From NCBI GenBank assembly GCA_947494925.1, contig CANLWS010000007.1, positions 248,001 through 312,000 of the forward strand: DNA of 64,000 nt, written 5' to 3'. This DNA is from an uncultured Alteromonadaceae bacterium (GTDB taxonomy: Bacteria; Pseudomonadota; Gammaproteobacteria; Enterobacterales; Alteromonadaceae). Under the pieces are notes generated by a model. That model was not told the origin of the DNA. It saw nothing but the letters and a program-made list of their open reading frames with translations, and made no database searches. The translations under genes were made by a program, and so were the position numbers. Positions 32,250 through 41,303 of this stretch are shown piece after piece. Numbering within the stretch: the first letter of the stretch is position 1; each line of letters begins with the position of its first letter.

Positions 32250-32675
32250 TCAGGCACTGACACCTTTAGAGCTTGAGCCGCCTTTGGGCTTCCCGCTTTT
32301 ATCGTAAGTCATGGATTCCCGCGCGCGCGCCTCCAACAATAAATTTCTCAGGTGTTCCAATCTGAGTTGACCTTGCTCCACTGCTTTTGCGTTGATTTCG
32401 GTTCTGTATTTACATTGTTCCACTAGCTTTCTGGCTTTCTCGAACAATTCATCAGCTTCAACGCTCTGTCCATCCGCTTGGTCATCGGAATAGGTTTTTT
32501 CTATCAGTTGGTCTTGTGCCGCCAACTTATCGAGAGTTGATGATTTATCAGCCAACAAAGTTGTTAATGCATCGGCGTCACGGCTACTGATAAGGTGGAG
32601 TTCAGTTTCGAGCTGAGTTTGGAGCGTCTCTAACAGCTCCAACTGCTGTTTAATCAGGTCTACAATTTTGGGCAT
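32250..32675 (-). CDS. flgN: FlgN, export chaperone for hook-filament junction proteins
   Basis: The 141-residue, mostly helical protein starts MPKIVDLIKQQLELLETLQTQ and resembles FlgN, the cytoplasmic chaperone for FlgK and FlgL. It is downstream of flgM by 29 nt, as in most gammaproteobacteria, and both its clients are encoded in this window. The C-terminus is Lys/Gly/Ser-rich and probably disordered. Confidence 0.88.
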   Translation of the reverse strand: MPKIVDLIKQQLELLETLQTQLETELHLISSRDADALTTLLADKSSTLDKLAAQDQLIEKTYSDDQADGQSVEADELFEKARKLVEQCKYRTEINAKAVEQGQLRLEHLRNLLLEARARESMTYDKSGKPKGGSSSKGVSA

Positions 32676-32704
32676 TGGTTTAATAGGTATTCAACATCAA
32701 CCTT

Positions 32705-33037
32705 TTAGCTTTTAACGCCAAAAATTTCAGCTTCCAAGCGGCTGATTTTTTGTGCTAAGACTTCAGGGTTAACCTTATACTCTCCGTTTTGGATAGCCTT
32801 TTTGAGCTTTTCGACTTTCTCTTGATTAACAGGGGCATCATTACTTTTTTTCTGCACCTGACTAAGTTGTTGCGCTGACTGAGTCAACGAAACGGAATCT
32901 TGTCGTGGAGTCTGGGCAGTTGATTGCGCAGTCTGAGTATTTGATTGAGTAGTTTGATTCTGAGTTTGTTGCTGATTCAGTTTCTGATTGTCAATCTGGG
33001 GCTTCTGCACCCCATTGTTTATATTGTTGATCGCCAT
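32705..33037 (-). CDS. flgM: FlgM, anti-sigma-28 factor
   Basis: FlgM holds FliA (sigma-28) until the hook is complete and is then exported. The 110-residue product has a Gln/Asn/Thr-rich, unstructured N-terminal half. Its C-terminal helical segment (VEKLKKAIQNGEYKVNPEVLAQKI) is the sigma-binding region. A sigma-28 promoter lies directly upstream (33071-33097), giving the usual autoregulatory loop. Translation starts near a weak GGA site. Confidence 0.93.
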   Translation of the reverse strand: MAINNINNGVQKPQIDNQKLNQQQTQNQTTQSNTQTAQSTAQTPRQDSVSLTQSAQQLSQVQKKSNDAPVNQEKVEKLKKAIQNGEYKVNPEVLAQKISRLEAEIFGVKS

Positions 33038-33070
33038 AATAATTCCAATACCTATTAAACCTCAGTAACT

Positions 33071-33097
33071 TTATCGGCTTCATATCTGAGTACTTTA
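33071..33097 (-). promoter_or_regulatory. sigma-28 promoter for flgM-flgN
   Basis: Read on the minus strand, TAAA (33097-33094) is followed after 15 nt by GCCGATAA (33078-33071), a perfect match to the sigma-28 consensus. The transcript would begin about 27 nt upstream of flgM. Confidence 0.85.
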
Positions 33098-33176
33098 ACA
33101 AAAATTGTGATTTTTCTCATAAATCATTTTACGCATTGGCTACTCACCACATATTAATCTATTAGTACTTTAAGAA

Positions 33177-33899
33177 TCAAATGCTTACAACAACATTGTT
33201 GGCACTAAGTACTTGCGCATTTACAAGTTTTTTTGAATGATTGTTTCTAACGGCAATGGTGTCCCCGACATTTCCATCTTGCTGGGCAATACCACTGGTT
33301 TTAATTGATAACCCCTGTGTCTTAGCTGTTATCAGTATATTATCGCCCTTACAAACGAAACAAACCTGCTTGGGGATCAGAGGTTGGCCGGGACGGATAC
33401 GTCGTTTTATCCTTGCACCAAGCACCGATTCTATATCGGCGAAAGTTGATGATCTGATACGCTTCTTATCCATTTTAACGATTTTGACGTTCTGTCTGGT
33501 GATCAATGAACCAGGGCTAACAGCACTACTGAGCACAACCACTGGTTGTATTTGTGTTGCTTTTACCATCATAAACAGATACCAGTTGTTCGAAGGACAA
33601 CTAGCTCTAACCGTGATAGTGGACTGGGTCAAAGCTTCCGGACTGGCACTAATCTGGAAGGGTTCTGAGCAAAGAGGGATATTAATTCTATGATCAAGCG
33701 GTGAGGCTTTTACTTGCAAATTTTCATCGTTTTCATGGTGAAGCTTGTCAAAAACAAATTTTTCAGCAGCATCAAGCACTTGCTTATGTGCTAAATTAAT
33801 TTCATCTGATGCCGTTACAATGTTCGAAAAGATCATGGCTGTGCATATTAACGTAGATAAAAATATCTGTTGATTTAAGTATCTAGGTAATTTTTTCAT
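33177..33899 (-). CDS. flgA: FlgA, P-ring assembly chaperone
   Basis: FlgA is a periplasmic chaperone for FlgI polymerisation into the P ring. The 240-residue product has a signal peptide (cleavage near NIVTAS) and a C-terminal SAF/ChapFlgA domain (VVLSSAVSPGSLITRQNVK, then GQPLIPKQV, then DTIAVRNNHS). It is the first gene of flgA-flgM-flgN on the minus strand and divergent from cheV. A weak sigma-70-like pair (TTGACG, TAGTTA, 17 nt apart on the minus strand near 33935-33963) could drive it. Confidence 0.93.
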   Translation of the reverse strand: MKKLPRYLNQQIFLSTLICTAMIFSNIVTASDEINLAHKQVLDAAEKFVFDKLHHENDENLQVKASPLDHRINIPLCSEPFQISASPEALTQSTITVRASCPSNNWYLFMMVKATQIQPVVVLSSAVSPGSLITRQNVKIVKMDKKRIRSSTFADIESVLGARIKRRIRPGQPLIPKQVCFVCKGDNILITAKTQGLSIKTSGIAQQDGNVGDTIAVRNNHSKKLVNAQVLSANNVVVSI

Positions 33900-34063
33900 G
33901 TTCAGTTGCCGCCAATTTGTCTATGCTTAAGAAATAACTAATATCTAGCCCATTGAGCGTCAAAATAGTGTCACTTTATTCACTAAATAAAGGATCCTAG
34001 AGAAGCTGGGTATTAGTAAGGCAACAATTGTGCCTATTTTGATTCATTATTTTGGGGTGGTAT

Positions 34064-34987
34064 ATGTCAGGAATTCTGGACTCGGTTAACCAACGAACAC
34101 AGTTAGTGGGACAAAACCGACTTGAGTTATTGTTATTTAAGCTCAATGGCCGACAGCGATTCGGTATCAATGTTTTTAAAGTAAGGGAAGTACTGCAATG
34201 TCCTCCTTTGACTTCAATTCCCAAATTAAATGAATTGGTGAGAGGTGTTGCGCATATCCGTGGGCAGACAATTTCAGTTATTGATTTGAGCATGGCGACG
34301 GGCGGGAAGCGTATTGAAGATGTCAGTACTGCTTTTATCATCATCGCTGAGTACAACAGATCGGTACAGGGTTTTCTGGTGGGTTCAGTAGAACGCATTA
34401 TTAACACTAATTGGGACGCCATAATGCCTCCGCCGCAAGGCACAGGAAGAGCCAGTTATTTGACTGCTGTAACGGAAGTTGAAAATGAGTTGATTGAAAT
34501 TCTGGATGTTGAAAAGATCCTCAATGAAATTTCGCCGTTAAATACTGAAGTCAGTGATGATTTCGTATCAGAAATAGAAAATGCACCTGATGAAGAGAAA
34601 ATTATTTTTATAGCAGATGACTCTTCTGTTGCTCGGAATCAGGTGAAAAAAGCACTTACCGCCCTTGGATTAAAAATAGAAGCTGCCAAAAATGGTCTTG
34701 AAGCTCTGGAAAGACTGAAAGAGCTGGCTGAACCAACCGGCGATGTTACTGACGTAGTGGGTGTGTTGGTATCAGATATAGAGATGCCGGAAATGGATGG
34801 TTACACCCTAACCGCGGAAATAAAAAACACGCCTGAACTAGAAAAATTACGAGTCGTTTTGCACACTTCTCTAAGTGGAGTATTTAATCAGGCGATGGTC
34901 AAAAAAGTTGGGGCAGACGATTTTATCGCGAAGTTCCATCCTGATGAATTGGCCTCAGCTGTTCAAAAATGGTTTGGCAATAAGTGA
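34064..34987 (+). CDS. cheV: CheV, chemotaxis coupling protein with receiver domain
   Basis: CheV links chemoreceptors to CheA and is itself phosphorylated. The N-terminal CheW-like domain (LELLLFKLNGRQRFGINVFKV to about residue 160) is followed by a REC domain whose phosphoacceptor Asp lies in VLVSDIEMPEMDGYTL. A strong GGGGTGG site precedes the ATG at 34064. Length is 307 residues. cheR follows 24 nt later. This cheV-cheR pair beside flgB is typical of Vibrio and Shewanella relatives. Confidence 0.95.
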   Translation: MSGILDSVNQRTQLVGQNRLELLLFKLNGRQRFGINVFKVREVLQCPPLTSIPKLNELVRGVAHIRGQTISVIDLSMATGGKRIEDVSTAFIIIAEYNRSVQGFLVGSVERIINTNWDAIMPPPQGTGRASYLTAVTEVENELIEILDVEKILNEISPLNTEVSDDFVSEIENAPDEEKIIFIADDSSVARNQVKKALTALGLKIEAAKNGLEALERLKELAEPTGDVTDVVGVLVSDIEMPEMDGYTLTAEIKNTPELEKLRVVLHTSLSGVFNQAMVKKVGADDFIAKFHPDELASAVQKWFGNK

Positions 34988-35011
34988 GAATGGGCCGGAG
35001 ACAAAATTTAG

Positions 35012-35848
35012 GTGTTGGATAGTCGGGAAGTCGGCGAACAAGAATATAGTCAGTTTGGTCACTACCTGGAAAGGCAGTGCGGTATTGTGCTCGGTGAAAA
35101 CAAGCAATATCTGGTTAAAAGCCGACTTATGCCAATTGTCAGAGAGTATGAATTCTCTACACTAAATACCTTGATTAAAACTGTTGTTAACGGCGAAAAC
35201 AGACCTTTAAACGAGGCTGTTGTGGATGCGATGACCACAAATGAGACATTGTGGTTCAGGGACGGCTATCCATTTGACCTGTTAACTAGAATTCTATTCG
35301 AAAAATATGCGAACAGACGAGAGCCATTAAGGATCTGGAGTGCTGCCTGTTCGTCAGGCCAGGAGCCTTATTCCATCGTAATGGCCTATCACGAGTTCAA
35401 AAATAAAAATCCCGGTTCATTTAAAGGGGGATTGGAAATTGTGGCGACAGATTTGTCGAATGACATGCTGCTCAGAGCAAGAAATGCAGAGTACGATGGA
35501 CTGTCATTATCCCGAGGGCTTTCTGAACAGCGTAAAAATACTTTTTTCAATCAGCAAGCCAACGGCAATTTAAAACTCAAACCTGAAATTACCAAACACG
35601 TTACCTTTAAAACGCTGAATTTGCTCGATTCGTTCACAGGCCTGGGCAGGTTCGATATGGTGTTTTGTCGAAATGTTCTGATTTATTTCGCTCCGGATGT
35701 TAAACGGAAAATACTGCAACAAATTGCCGCTTCGCTGCAAAATAGCGGAATATTGTTTCTGGGGGCATCGGAGTCTATCGCCTCCGTGACTGAGCAATTC
35801 GAAATGGTTCGTTGTAATCCTGGTCTTTATTACTCTAAGAAAAGCTAG
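35012..35848 (+). CDS. cheR: CheR, chemoreceptor glutamate methyltransferase
   Basis: CheR methylates receptor glutamates using S-adenosylmethionine. The 278-residue product has the N-terminal helical domain and the SAM-binding motif (IWSAACSSGQEPYSI). It also has the FCRNVLIYF motif typical of CheR. The start is a GTG at 35012 with GGAG 11 nt upstream; a TTG follows immediately and is an alternative. It is co-transcribed with cheV. Confidence 0.95.
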   Translation: MLDSREVGEQEYSQFGHYLERQCGIVLGENKQYLVKSRLMPIVREYEFSTLNTLIKTVVNGENRPLNEAVVDAMTTNETLWFRDGYPFDLLTRILFEKYANRREPLRIWSAACSSGQEPYSIVMAYHEFKNKNPGSFKGGLEIVATDLSNDMLLRARNAEYDGLSLSRGLSEQRKNTFFNQQANGNLKLKPEITKHVTFKTLNLLDSFTGLGRFDMVFCRNVLIYFAPDVKRKILQQIAASLQNSGILFLGASESIASVTEQFEMVRCNPGLYYSKKS

Positions 35849-35916
35849 GTAAAACAAGCCTTTCAGCTAGATCTTCGCTCTTCAATTCATTTGAACCAAC
35901 CACGCTCGCCTTAGTT

Positions 35917-35931
35917 TGGCATAGGCTTTGC
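35917..35931 (+). promoter_or_regulatory. sigma-54 promoter for flgBCDE
   Basis: TGGCAT-N5-TTGC places the invariant GG (35918-35919) and GC (35930-35931) exactly 10 nt apart. The start would be near 35943, about 18 nt before flgB. This is the expected class for rod and hook genes under an FlrC-type activator. Confidence 0.75.
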
Positions 35932-35960
35932 TTTGTAATTCCCGTAATCAGGAGTAAAAC

Positions 35961-36365
35961 ATGGCTATAAGTCTCGACAAATTGATGGGTTTCCACCACA
36001 AAGCAATGCAGGTACGCACTGACAAGATGGAAGTGATCTCAGGAAACCTGGCGAATGCAAACACGCCAGGCTACAAAGCCCGCGACATTGATTTTCAAAA
36101 AGCCATGGCTTCTGCCAAATCCCAGCGGGAACATAACCTGCAGAGGACTCACGATAAGCATTTCGAAGGACGTATGCAGACGCAGGGTCACATCGAGTTT
36201 CGCATTCCTAATCAACCAGATACAGGTGATGGGAATACGGTAGAAGTGCAAACTGAACGTAATCTATTTCTGGAAAATGGCATGCGTTATCAGGCAGGTA
36301 TTCAATTTTTAAACGGCAAAATTAAGGGCATGAAAAAAGCTCTGGCTGGAGGGCAAGGCGGATGA
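35961..36365 (+). CDS. flgB: FlgB, proximal rod protein
   Basis: FlgB is a rod subunit of the basal body. The 134-residue product has the family N-terminus (KMEVISGNLANANTPGYKARDIDF) and a helical C-terminus. AGGAG lies 7 nt before the ATG. flgC overlaps its stop by 4 nt (ATGA). It is the first gene after the sigma-54 promoter. Confidence 0.96.
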   Translation: MAISLDKLMGFHHKAMQVRTDKMEVISGNLANANTPGYKARDIDFQKAMASAKSQREHNLQRTHDKHFEGRMQTQGHIEFRIPNQPDTGDGNTVEVQTERNLFLENGMRYQAGIQFLNGKIKGMKKALAGGQGG

Positions 36366-36784
36366 GTCTATTTAGAGTTATGGAGATTGCAACTACTGGT
36401 ATGAGTGCTGAAGGAGTCAGACTCAACACTACAGCCAGTAATATCGCTAACGCCAATAGTGTTAGTAGTAGTTACGATCAAACTTATAAAGCCCGGCACC
36501 CTGTTTTTGCAGCCGAAATGCAACGCGCGACACAAGACCAATCTCAGGGTACTGGTGTTCAGGTACTAGGTATAGTTGAAAGCCCACGACCTTTGCAGAT
36601 TGAGTACAGTCCGGGACATCCAATGGCGGACGAGAATGGCTACATTTATAAACCCAATGTGAATGTTATAGAAGAAATGGCTGACATGATGTCTTCATCA
36701 AAAGCTTATGAAACCAATATTCAGGTTGCGGATACAACAAAACGTATATTCAGGCGCGTATTGCAGCTTGGCCAAGGGCAATAA
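36362..36784 (+). CDS. flgC: FlgC, proximal rod protein
   Basis: FlgC is a rod subunit. The 140-residue product shows NTTASNIANANSVSSSYDQTYKAR near the N-terminus (given here as the region of residues 22-45) and the C-terminal motif NVNVIEEMADMMSSSKAYETN. Its ATG overlaps the flgB stop. Confidence 0.96.
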   Translation: MSLFRVMEIATTGMSAEGVRLNTTASNIANANSVSSSYDQTYKARHPVFAAEMQRATQDQSQGTGVQVLGIVESPRPLQIEYSPGHPMADENGYIYKPNVNVIEEMADMMSSSKAYETNIQVADTTKRIFRRVLQLGQGQ

Positions 36785-36806
36785 CTGAATTAACGAGGAT
36801 GAGATC

Positions 36807-37493
36807 GTGGAATTAACAAGAAACAATGGCTTAGATCCAAATCTGTACCTTCAGGAAGAAACGGTTCCCATCTCAGATGGCAGCAACCAGACCCTGACAC
36901 AGGAAGACTTTTTTGCTTTGCTGACAGAACAACTTGCCAATCAGGATCCCACCAAGCCAGTTGACAATGATCAAATGGTGGCACAAATGACGAGTTTCAC
37001 AATTGCAGAGGGAATAGAGGATCTCAACAGCAAGTTTGAGAGCTTTGCAACGTCAATGACATCAAATCAAGCGCTGCAAGCCACAGGATTAATAGGTCAA
37101 GATGTACTATTGCCTGGCAATGTTGGTTATATGGCTGAGGAGAACCAAGGCGTGTCGGGTGTCGTGATTAATGAGAATACGGCACAAAATATGGAAATTA
37201 CCATTGAAAATGAAAGTGGTGAAGTCTTGAAAGTAATTGATGCCGGAACACAAGCCGCTGGCAATATTGAGTTTGTTTGGGATGGCACTGATAGCTTCGG
37301 CAATGTTTTGCCGCCCGGCAATTATGTTATTAAAGCGCAAGGAGATGTTGCCGGAGAAGCAACATCACTGCCCACAGCAATTAACAGACATGTGGATAGT
37401 GTCAGCCTTGCAGCAAGCAATCAGGGGGTCATTCTTAATTTGGATGGCAACGTAAGTGTTGACCTGAACGATGTTATTCAGATTGGCGGATAA
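36807..37493 (+). CDS. flgD: FlgD, hook-cap scaffolding protein
   Basis: FlgD caps the growing hook. The 228-residue product has the N-terminal export and cap region (LTQEDFFALLTEQLANQDPT, then MVAQMTSFTIAEGI). Its C-terminal part is Tudor/FlgD-Ig-like (VWDGTDSFGNVLPPGNYVIK). The start is GTG at 36807, preceded by GAGGATGAG. Confidence 0.95.
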   Translation: MELTRNNGLDPNLYLQEETVPISDGSNQTLTQEDFFALLTEQLANQDPTKPVDNDQMVAQMTSFTIAEGIEDLNSKFESFATSMTSNQALQATGLIGQDVLLPGNVGYMAEENQGVSGVVINENTAQNMEITIENESGEVLKVIDAGTQAAGNIEFVWDGTDSFGNVLPPGNYVIKAQGDVAGEATSLPTAINRHVDSVSLAASNQGVILNLDGNVSVDLNDVIQIGG

Positions 37494-37524
37494 TCCGTAC
37501 AAGATTTTTAGGAGAGAGTAAGCG

Positions 37525-38907
37525 ATGTCTTTTAATATAGCGTTAAGTGGCGTTTCAGCCGCGCAAAGAGACTTAGATGTAACCGCGAACAATATCGCCA
37601 ATGTGAATACAGTCGGCTTTAAAGAATCTCGGGCTGAATTTGGCGATGTGTATGCAGCATCTTTGTTGTCTGGTGGCAAAACAAAGGTAGGTGATGGTGT
37701 TCTTACCCAGGAAGTGGCCCAGCAATTTTCTCAAGGTAGTTTGCAATTTACCAATACCGCCTTGGACCTTGCTATAACCGGTAACGGATTCTTTGCAACT
37801 ACACCTGAAATTACATCCCGAGATTTTTCGTTCACCCGTGCTGGCCAATTTAAACTTGATCAGGATAACTTTGTGGTGAACTCTAACGGTGACAATTTAA
37901 TGGGATTCCCAGTCAATGATGACGGGACTTCTTCATCTGTCGCACTGAGTACTACAATTCCTGTGCGTATACCTGATTCCTCAGGCTCCCCGCAAGCTAC
38001 AACTGAAGTGTCGCCAAGATTTAACTTGCCGGCTGGTGACGACGCCGTTGATCCGGATTTGTTCGACCCAGCTGATCCTCTTACATACAATGCAGCGACT
38101 TCTATTACTGTTTATGACTCATTGGGTGATAGTCATGTCATGACTTACTATTTCATGAAAGATGTGAATGCAACCAATGAATGGGTTGGTGTTACCTACA
38201 TAGATGATGTACCCATTGACACCGCTGGTGCCCCCAATACTCCTGGAACAGATCCTGATAACATAGTAGGTACCACTTCATTGGGTGCGGCCAACCAGGT
38301 CTCTGGATTTAGAATGATCTTCACCAGCGGAGGTGATTTCCAAGGAATGGAAGATGGTGATGGAAACGCAGTTGCTACGGGGGACGTTACCACAGTCCAA
38401 TTGGGCAATCCGCCTTTGATAAATGGTAGTGATGCAACACAAACTATTACAACCAATTTTGTATTGGATGGCACCAATGCAACACCAGACGAGCCAACTC
38501 AATTTGCATCTTCCTTCGAAGTGACTTCTCTTGAACAGGATGGATTGCCTGTTGGTCGGCTAACTGGTATTGATATTGGTCCAGATGGTCTTGTGCGTGC
38601 TACCTTTTCCAATGGAACATCAGAGCCAATAGTCAGGGTAGCACTTGTGCGTTTTTCAAACGAACAAGGCTTAACTCAGCAGAGTAATACTCAGTGGCAG
38701 GAAAGCATACTATCTGGTGAAGCCCTTGCAGGTGAAGCAACTACGGGAACATATGGTGATATCAATTCCTCTGCATTGGAACAGGCGAACGTGAATCTAA
38801 CTACAGAATTGATTGATTTGATCATTGCGCAACGAAATTTCCAGGCCAATTCACGGGCGCTGGAAGTCAATAACCAGTTGAATCAGACCATTCTGAATAT
38901 TCGATAA
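37525..38907 (+). CDS. flgE: FlgE, flagellar hook protein
   Basis: FlgE builds the hook. The 460-residue product starts MSFNIALSGVSAAQRDLDVT and carries ANNIANVNTVGFK. It has a large variable middle region with acidic, Thr-rich sequence and the C-terminal LTTELIDLIIAQRNFQANSR. AGGAGAG precedes the ATG. It closes the flgBCDE unit, followed by a strong terminator. Confidence 0.96.
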   Translation: MSFNIALSGVSAAQRDLDVTANNIANVNTVGFKESRAEFGDVYAASLLSGGKTKVGDGVLTQEVAQQFSQGSLQFTNTALDLAITGNGFFATTPEITSRDFSFTRAGQFKLDQDNFVVNSNGDNLMGFPVNDDGTSSSVALSTTIPVRIPDSSGSPQATTEVSPRFNLPAGDDAVDPDLFDPADPLTYNAATSITVYDSLGDSHVMTYYFMKDVNATNEWVGVTYIDDVPIDTAGAPNTPGTDPDNIVGTTSLGAANQVSGFRMIFTSGGDFQGMEDGDGNAVATGDVTTVQLGNPPLINGSDATQTITTNFVLDGTNATPDEPTQFASSFEVTSLEQDGLPVGRLTGIDIGPDGLVRATFSNGTSEPIVRVALVRFSNEQGLTQQSNTQWQESILSGEALAGEATTGTYGDINSSALEQANVNLTTELIDLIIAQRNFQANSRALEVNNQLNQTILNIR

Positions 38908-38922
38908 TAATAGCTAATTAAG

Positions 38923-38947
38923 AAGGCCGCATCTCGCGGCCTTTTTT
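38923..38947 (+). terminator. intrinsic terminator after flgE
   Basis: AAGGCCGC (38923-38930) pairs perfectly with GCGGCCTT (38936-38943) around a 5-nt loop and runs into six T. It separates flgBCDE from flgF and later genes. Confidence 0.88.
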
Positions 38948-38967
38948 ATAGGCATTTCTCCAATTGC

Positions 38968-38982
38968 TGGCACTTTAATTGC
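38968..38982 (+). promoter_or_regulatory. sigma-54 promoter for flgF-flgL
   Basis: TGGCAC-N5-TTGC is a near-perfect sigma-54 site, with GG (38969-38970) and GC (38981-38982) 10 nt apart. The start would be near 38994, 28 nt before flgF. Confidence 0.85.
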
Positions 38983-39021
38983 ACATAAAATAACAGTTAA
39001 TAAAAGAGTCAATAAACTGTC

Positions 39022-39765
39022 ATGGATAAACTGCTTTATATTGCTGCCAGTGGTGCCAAACAAGATCTCCTTGGTACTTCTGTTCGAGCAAATAACTTAG
39101 CCAATGCGCAAACCACGGGATTCAAAGCTCAACTTGAGCATGCCAGGGCGATGCCGGCCTTCGGTGAAGGTCTACCCACGCGTGTATTCTCTATGACAGA
39201 AAATCCTTCGAATAATTACGAAGGTGGCCCGATGATCCAAACACATCGCGATCTCGATGTCGCAATCCAGGGCGAGGGATGGTTTTCTGTTTTGGATGCT
39301 CAGGGAAATGAAGCTTATACCCGAGCCGGTAGTTTACAACTTGGCGCGGATGGCGCGCTAGAAGACGCCCATGGTCGCCGCATAGTAGGAGATGTGGGTG
39401 AGTTTTTCCTTCCCATTCCTTTGTCCAATATCAACATTGCCACTGATGGCACAGTCTCGGTTCGTCCCCAAGGGGCACCTGAAACCGTGTTGGAAGAAGT
39501 GGGGAGGTTAAAGTTTGTTAATCCAAATGTTCGGGATATGGAACGTGGAGAAGACGGTCTGTTTCGATTGAAATCAGGCCAGGATGCAGCAGAGGATATT
39601 GGCGTTCGGGTGATAACCGGCATGTTAGAAAGCAGCAATGTCAATGCGGTGGAAGAAATGATTAGCATGATTGGTTTGCAGCGACATTACGAATTGCAGG
39701 TCAAAATGATGAAAAAAGCAGATTCAATGGATATGCGCGGCAACATGTTGATGCGCATAATTTAA
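39022..39765 (+). CDS. flgF: FlgF, proximal rod protein
   Basis: FlgF is a rod subunit. The 247-residue product begins MDKLLYIAASGAKQDLLGTS with RANNLANAQTTGFKA. The central motif DLDVAIQGEGWFSV is followed by the C-terminal SSNVNAVEEMISMIGLQRHYE. No ribosome site is obvious close to the ATG. It is the first gene of the unit running to flgL. Confidence 0.95.
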   Translation: MDKLLYIAASGAKQDLLGTSVRANNLANAQTTGFKAQLEHARAMPAFGEGLPTRVFSMTENPSNNYEGGPMIQTHRDLDVAIQGEGWFSVLDAQGNEAYTRAGSLQLGADGALEDAHGRRIVGDVGEFFLPIPLSNINIATDGTVSVRPQGAPETVLEEVGRLKFVNPNVRDMERGEDGLFRLKSGQDAAEDIGVRVITGMLESSNVNAVEEMISMIGLQRHYELQVKMMKKADSMDMRGNMLMRII

Positions 39766-39810
39766 CGATTTTATTAAGCAGTACAAGATTTTTAGCCGTG
39801 GAGGTGAACA

Positions 39811-40599
39811 ATGCACCCAGCATTATGGATAGGTAAAACAGGGTTGGACGCAGCACAAACTGATGTCGCTGTAATTTCCAATAACCTGGCGAATGCCAGC
39901 ACTGTCGGATTCAAGAAGGACAGAGCTATATTTGAGGATTTGTTGTATCAAAATATCAATCAACCAGGTGGTCGTTCATCTGCAGATACGGAATTGCCTT
40001 CTGGATTAATGTTAGGAGCGGGTAGCAAGGTAGTCGCAACCCAGAAATCACATACGCAAGGCAATATGTTAACCACTGAAAATGCTCTTGATATGTCCAT
40101 TCAGGGACGCGGTTTTTTTGAAATTTTACAGCCGGATGGCACCATTGCCTACACACGTAATGGGCAATTTACCCTGAATGATGAAGGTAACATAGTGACA
40201 CCAGGTGCAGGTTTCTTATTGCAGCCTAACATTACAGTGCCTGATGATGCTCAACAGATCACTATTTCCCAGGACGGCGAAGTGTCAGCCACTTTGAGAG
40301 GGCAGGCAGAACCTGCAGTGTTGGGTAACATCAGTATTTCAGACTTTATCAATCCCACCGGTTTGCAACCCATCGGCCAGAATCTGTTCGTCGAAACTGC
40401 AGTGAGTGGCGCTCCTATTCAAGGTGTACCTGGCCTGGAAGGACTGGGTTCTATTATTCAGGGAGCTCTTGAAACCTCAAACGTAAACGTAACTGAAGAA
40501 CTGGTTAACCTGATTGAAAGCCAACGCCTGTATGAAATGAACTCAAAAGTAATTTCGTCTGTTGATCAAATGCTTGGCCAGGTTATTCAGCAGCTTTAA
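39811..40599 (+). CDS. flgG: FlgG, distal rod protein
   Basis: FlgG forms the distal rod. The 262-residue product has ISNNLANASTVGFKKDRAIF, the long L-stretch region, SIQGRGFFEILQPDGTIAYTR and the C-terminal TSNVNVTEELVNLIESQRLYE. GGAGGTG precedes the ATG by 6 nt. The flgH ATG follows the stop without a gap. Confidence 0.96.
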   Translation: MHPALWIGKTGLDAAQTDVAVISNNLANASTVGFKKDRAIFEDLLYQNINQPGGRSSADTELPSGLMLGAGSKVVATQKSHTQGNMLTTENALDMSIQGRGFFEILQPDGTIAYTRNGQFTLNDEGNIVTPGAGFLLQPNITVPDDAQQITISQDGEVSATLRGQAEPAVLGNISISDFINPTGLQPIGQNLFVETAVSGAPIQGVPGLEGLGSIIQGALETSNVNVTEELVNLIESQRLYEMNSKVISSVDQMLGQVIQQL

Positions 40600-41292
40600 A
40601 TGGATAAATTGATGAAGTTGTTTTTCTCCATCTCATTCGGGTTGTTGCTGACTGGGTGCATGAGCACACCTCAGCGGCCCCCTTTGCCTAATGATCCTTT
40701 TTATGCACCGGTCATTCCTGAAATTCCGCGGCAAAAAATTGCCGAGGACGGGTCTATTTTCAAAGCAGATATGGCCAACAGCATTTATTCTGACGTCAAA
40801 GCCAGGCGAGTTGGTGACATCATTACCGTCAACTTGCAGGAAAATACCAGTGCCAGAAAATCAGCAGGTACAACAACCAGTCGAGAGTCAGAAAACACAG
40901 TCGACCCTATTATTGGTTTAGGTGGCAATGCTGTTGCAATAGGCGGCGAAGGAATTCAATTTGGATTGGAGACAGAGAACGAATTTACCGGTGATGCTTC
41001 AGCTAATCAAAGTAACAATTTAACTGGCAATATCTCGGTTACTGTCATTCAAGTTTTGCCGAATCAAAATCTGGTTGTACGTGGTGAAAAGTGGCTCACA
41101 TTGAATAACGGCGATGAATATCTTCGTCTCACCGGGATTGTAAGACCTGCGGACATCAGCCCAACTAATGAAATTGTATCTACAAAAATTGCCAATGCCC
41201 GTATTCAATATAGTGGTACAGGTACCTTTGCCAATGCACAGCAACAAGGTTGGTTAACCCGTTTCTTTTCATCTGAATGGTGGCCGTTTTGA
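40600..41292 (+). CDS. flgH: FlgH, L-ring lipoprotein
   Basis: FlgH forms the outer-membrane L ring. The 230-residue product has a lipoprotein signal with lipobox LLTGC. The family motifs [20 protein letters not shown] and [19 protein letters not shown] (residues about 65-85 and 165-185) are present. The ATG at 40600 directly follows the flgG stop; the in-frame ATG at 40612 would give a shorter n-region and is an alternative. Confidence 0.95.
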   Translation: MDKLMKLFFSISFGLLLTGCMSTPQRPPLPNDPFYAPVIPEIPRQKIAEDGSIFKADMANSIYSDVKARRVGDIITVNLQENTSARKSAGTTTSRESENTVDPIIGLGGNAVAIGGEGIQFGLETENEFTGDASANQSNNLTGNISVTVIQVLPNQNLVVRGEKWLTLNNGDEYLRLTGIVRPADISPTNEIVSTKIANARIQYSGTGTFANAQQQGWLTRFFSSEWWPF

Positions 41293-41303
41293 GGAAGTAT
41301 TGC

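Noticed and set aside
34009-34022. Sigma-54 promoter upstream of cheV (GG-N10-GC)
   Set aside because: Only the GG/GC spacing fits; the TTGC and TGGCA context is missing.
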